This document shows, piece by piece, positions 62,518-64,000 of a stretch of 64,000 nt of DNA. Source of the stretch: Hyphomicrobiales bacterium (GTDB lineage Bacteria > Pseudomonadota > Alphaproteobacteria > Rhizobiales > Rhizobiaceae); assembly GCA_900465685.1 (NCBI GenBank), contig UEGR01000013.1, positions 1 through 64,000 of the forward strand, read 5' to 3'. The translations under genes were made by a program, and so were the position numbers. The notes beneath the pieces were generated by a model. The model saw only the letters and a program-made list of their open reading frames with translations, did not search any database and had not been told where the DNA came from. Position 1 is the stretch's first letter. Every line of letters begins with the position of its first letter.

Positions 62518-64000
62518 GTGAACGGACGCAGACAGGCCATTCTGGCCATTGATGAAGGAACGTCCGGAACCCGGGCCGCGCTTGTCGCGGCCGACGGTTC
62601 GGTCTCCGCGGTCAATTACACGACACTTGCCGTCTCTTCACCGCGACACAACGTGGTGGAACAGGACGCCGATGTTCTCCTGCAAAAGACCATCGAAGTG
62701 TGCGGCAAGACGATTGCCGCAGCGCGCGATGCGGGAGTGGAGATCGTTGCAATGGCAATCGCCACACAACGCGCAACCGGGGTTCTTTGGGATACGGAAA
62801 CGGGACAGGCGCTGGTTCCGGCTATGGTCTGGCAGGATTCGCGTTATGCTGAAGAGTTGAAACCGCTCGCGACCAAATGGAACGCGAAACTCGTTCCGCT
62901 TGCTGGCCGCCCGGTTGGCGGGAGAGCGATCTATCTTTGGGCTGCACGTCATATGCGGGAAACGCCTGCTGTGCGTGAGGCACGGAAGGCGAAGCGGCTT
63001 GCTTTTGGTACAGTAGACAGCTGGCTATTGTGGAACTTGTCCGAAGAACGCAAAGCCGTCACCACGCCGACGAATGCGACTTCTGCGGGGGCCTATATTC
63101 TCGGCGAGAACCGCTATTTCACGGACTGGATTGAGGCGCAGGATTTTCCGCTGGAACTTTTGCCCGAACTGAAACAGGACGCGGACGATTTCGGTTATAC
63201 ACGCCACGATATTCTGGGTATCCGCGTGCCGATCAAGGCAACATGCGGCGATCAGCTGGGCGGTCTTGTTGGTCTTGGCTGTCACGACGCGGGGCAGGCC
63301 ATGTGCGTGCATGGTACGGGCAGCTTTGTCGATCTTGTGATCGGAAAGCAGACGCCCAAAAATCCTGGCGTTTATGAAGCGACTTTCACCATGACGGCCT
63401 GGCGGAGCGATAATATCTCGCATTTCGCGGTCGAAACCTATGCGGCTACAACGGGTTCGGCACTCAACTGGCTCTGCAATGAAATGCGCTGGTTCGAGAA
63501 TGCAAAAGAGATCAGCGAACTGGCTGCAACAGTACCGTCCTCCGATGGTCTTTTCTTCATGCCGACGCTCACGGGATTGCGCCAGCCGAACATTCTTCCG
63601 GATGGCCGCGCATCACTGACCGGGCTTTCAATGGCGCATAGTCGAGCGCATCTTGCTCATGCCATTCTGGAAGGCATTGCAAACTCGGTCGTTTCCTGTG
63701 CGGAGGCGAGTGCGGAAGTGGCTGGCGTCTCTGTACGGGAAGTCGTGGCAGGCGGTGGGCTTTCCTCCAGCGATACGCTGCTGCAGTTGCAGGCTGATCT
63801 CAGTGGTGTGCCGGTGCGGCGCATGGCGGATCAGGATCGTGCGAGCCTGCGGGGCACAGCATTTCTGGCAGGCAGCGATGGATTGCTCTGGAGCGATCTT
63901 TCGGAAGCTCGAGCCACGCTGCCAGAGGGCAACCTATTTATCCCCAGGACCAGCGACGCGGAAAGACAGGACCGTAGAGCGCGATGGCACTCCCTCACTG
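62518..64000 (+). CDS. FGGY-family carbohydrate kinase (glycerol-kinase-like), 3' end outside window
   Basis: The frame opens with GTG 62518, five bases after GGAGG, and stays open for 494 codons to the window end. It has the actin-like ATPase motifs of FGGY kinases: AIDEGTSGTRAAL near residues 11-23, CGDQLGGLVGLG with Asp245 as probable catalytic base, and the late VAGGGLSSSDTLLQLQADL. Length is near complete for the family (about 500 residues), so only a few codons are missing. Glycerol, erythritol or xylulose-type substrates are all possible. Confidence 0.85.
   Translation, partial: MNGRRQAILAIDEGTSGTRAALVAADGSVSAVNYTTLAVSSPRHNVVEQDADVLLQKTIEVCGKTIAAARDAGVEIVAMAIATQRATGVLWDTETGQALVPAMVWQDSRYAEELKPLATKWNAKLVPLAGRPVGGRAIYLWAARHMRETPAVREARKAKRLAFGTVDSWLLWNLSEERKAVTTPTNATSAGAYILGENRYFTDWIEAQDFPLELLPELKQDADDFGYTRHDILGIRVPIKATCGDQLGGLVGLGCHDAGQAMCVHGTGSFVDLVIGKQTPKNPGVYEATFTMTAWRSDNISHFAVETYAATTGSALNWLCNEMRWFENAKEISELAATVPSSDGLFFMPTLTGLRQPNILPDGRASLTGLSMAHSRAHLAHAILEGIANSVVSCAEASAEVAGVSVREVVAGGGLSSSDTLLQLQADLSGVPVRRMADQDRASLRGTAFLAGSDGLLWSDLSEARATLPEGNLFIPRTSDAERQDRRARWHSLT

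Noticed and set aside
1-64000. CRISPR array, tRNA, rRNA or replication origin
   Set aside because: I looked for regular direct repeats, cloverleaf-like segments and rRNA-like blocks and saw none; no partition or replication genes are present.

Overview
The gene content points to an alphaproteobacterium of the Hyphomicrobiales, most likely the Brucella/Ochrobactrum group. The grounds are dense runs of ABC importers for amino-acid derivatives, an IS5-family (IS427-group-like) element and rhizobial-type short hypothetical genes. The genus is an inference; no rRNA, tRNA or housekeeping marker lies in the window to fix it.

Layout. 1-1100 is mobile debris: an IS3-type OrfA remnant and the C-terminus of a Tn3-family transposase flank a NUDIX hydrolase. 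1186-5226 is a catecholate-siderophore importer, fepC divergent from fepBDG, with an imperfect palindrome between them. 5374-12398 is a LacI-controlled cluster with a FrlB-type deglycase, a FrlD-type kinase, a polar-amino-acid ABC importer and an ornithine-cyclodeaminase-like protein. It reads as uptake and breakdown of an Amadori compound (fructosyl-amino acid). 12420-21756 is a nine-gene minus-strand operon: GntR regulator, oligopeptide-type ABC importer, SDR, polysaccharide-deacetylase-like amidohydrolase and a cytoplasmic gamma-glutamyltransferase homologue. A second binding protein and an amidohydrolase are transcribed divergently from it (22122-24934). 24929-36346 is another nine-gene minus-strand operon: a spermidine/putrescine-type ABC importer, HyuA/HyuB (oxoprolinase/hydantoinase), a VOC protein, a FAD amine oxidase-like protein and an M81 (MlrC) peptidase. 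A divergent LacI-type regulator (36527-37552) faces it.

37553-44516 is an accessory patch of low gene density: a sterol-desaturase-family membrane enzyme, an IS5-family element with a -1 frameshift between its two ORFs, a decayed IS6-family transposase, two other decayed genes, and several very small genes, including 28- and 34-residue single-span membrane peptides. 44517-51542 is a catabolic cluster of three PLP enzymes, a GntR regulator and a polar-amino-acid ABC importer, with a TTTGATCAAA palindrome in front of both the regulator and the enzymes. 51671-60746 joins a complete dipeptide-type importer to two divergent phytoene-desaturase-like flavoproteins. 61088-64000 holds an MFS transporter and an FGGY sugar/polyol kinase that runs off the window.

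Taken together, the window is a scavenging region: modules that each pair a high-affinity importer with enzymes that open or deaminate a modified amino acid, peptide or cyclic amide. Several modules have their own regulator and a visible operator-like palindrome. Five of the seven binding-protein genes are followed at once by a perfect or near-perfect hairpin, which fits higher expression of the binding protein than of the membrane parts.
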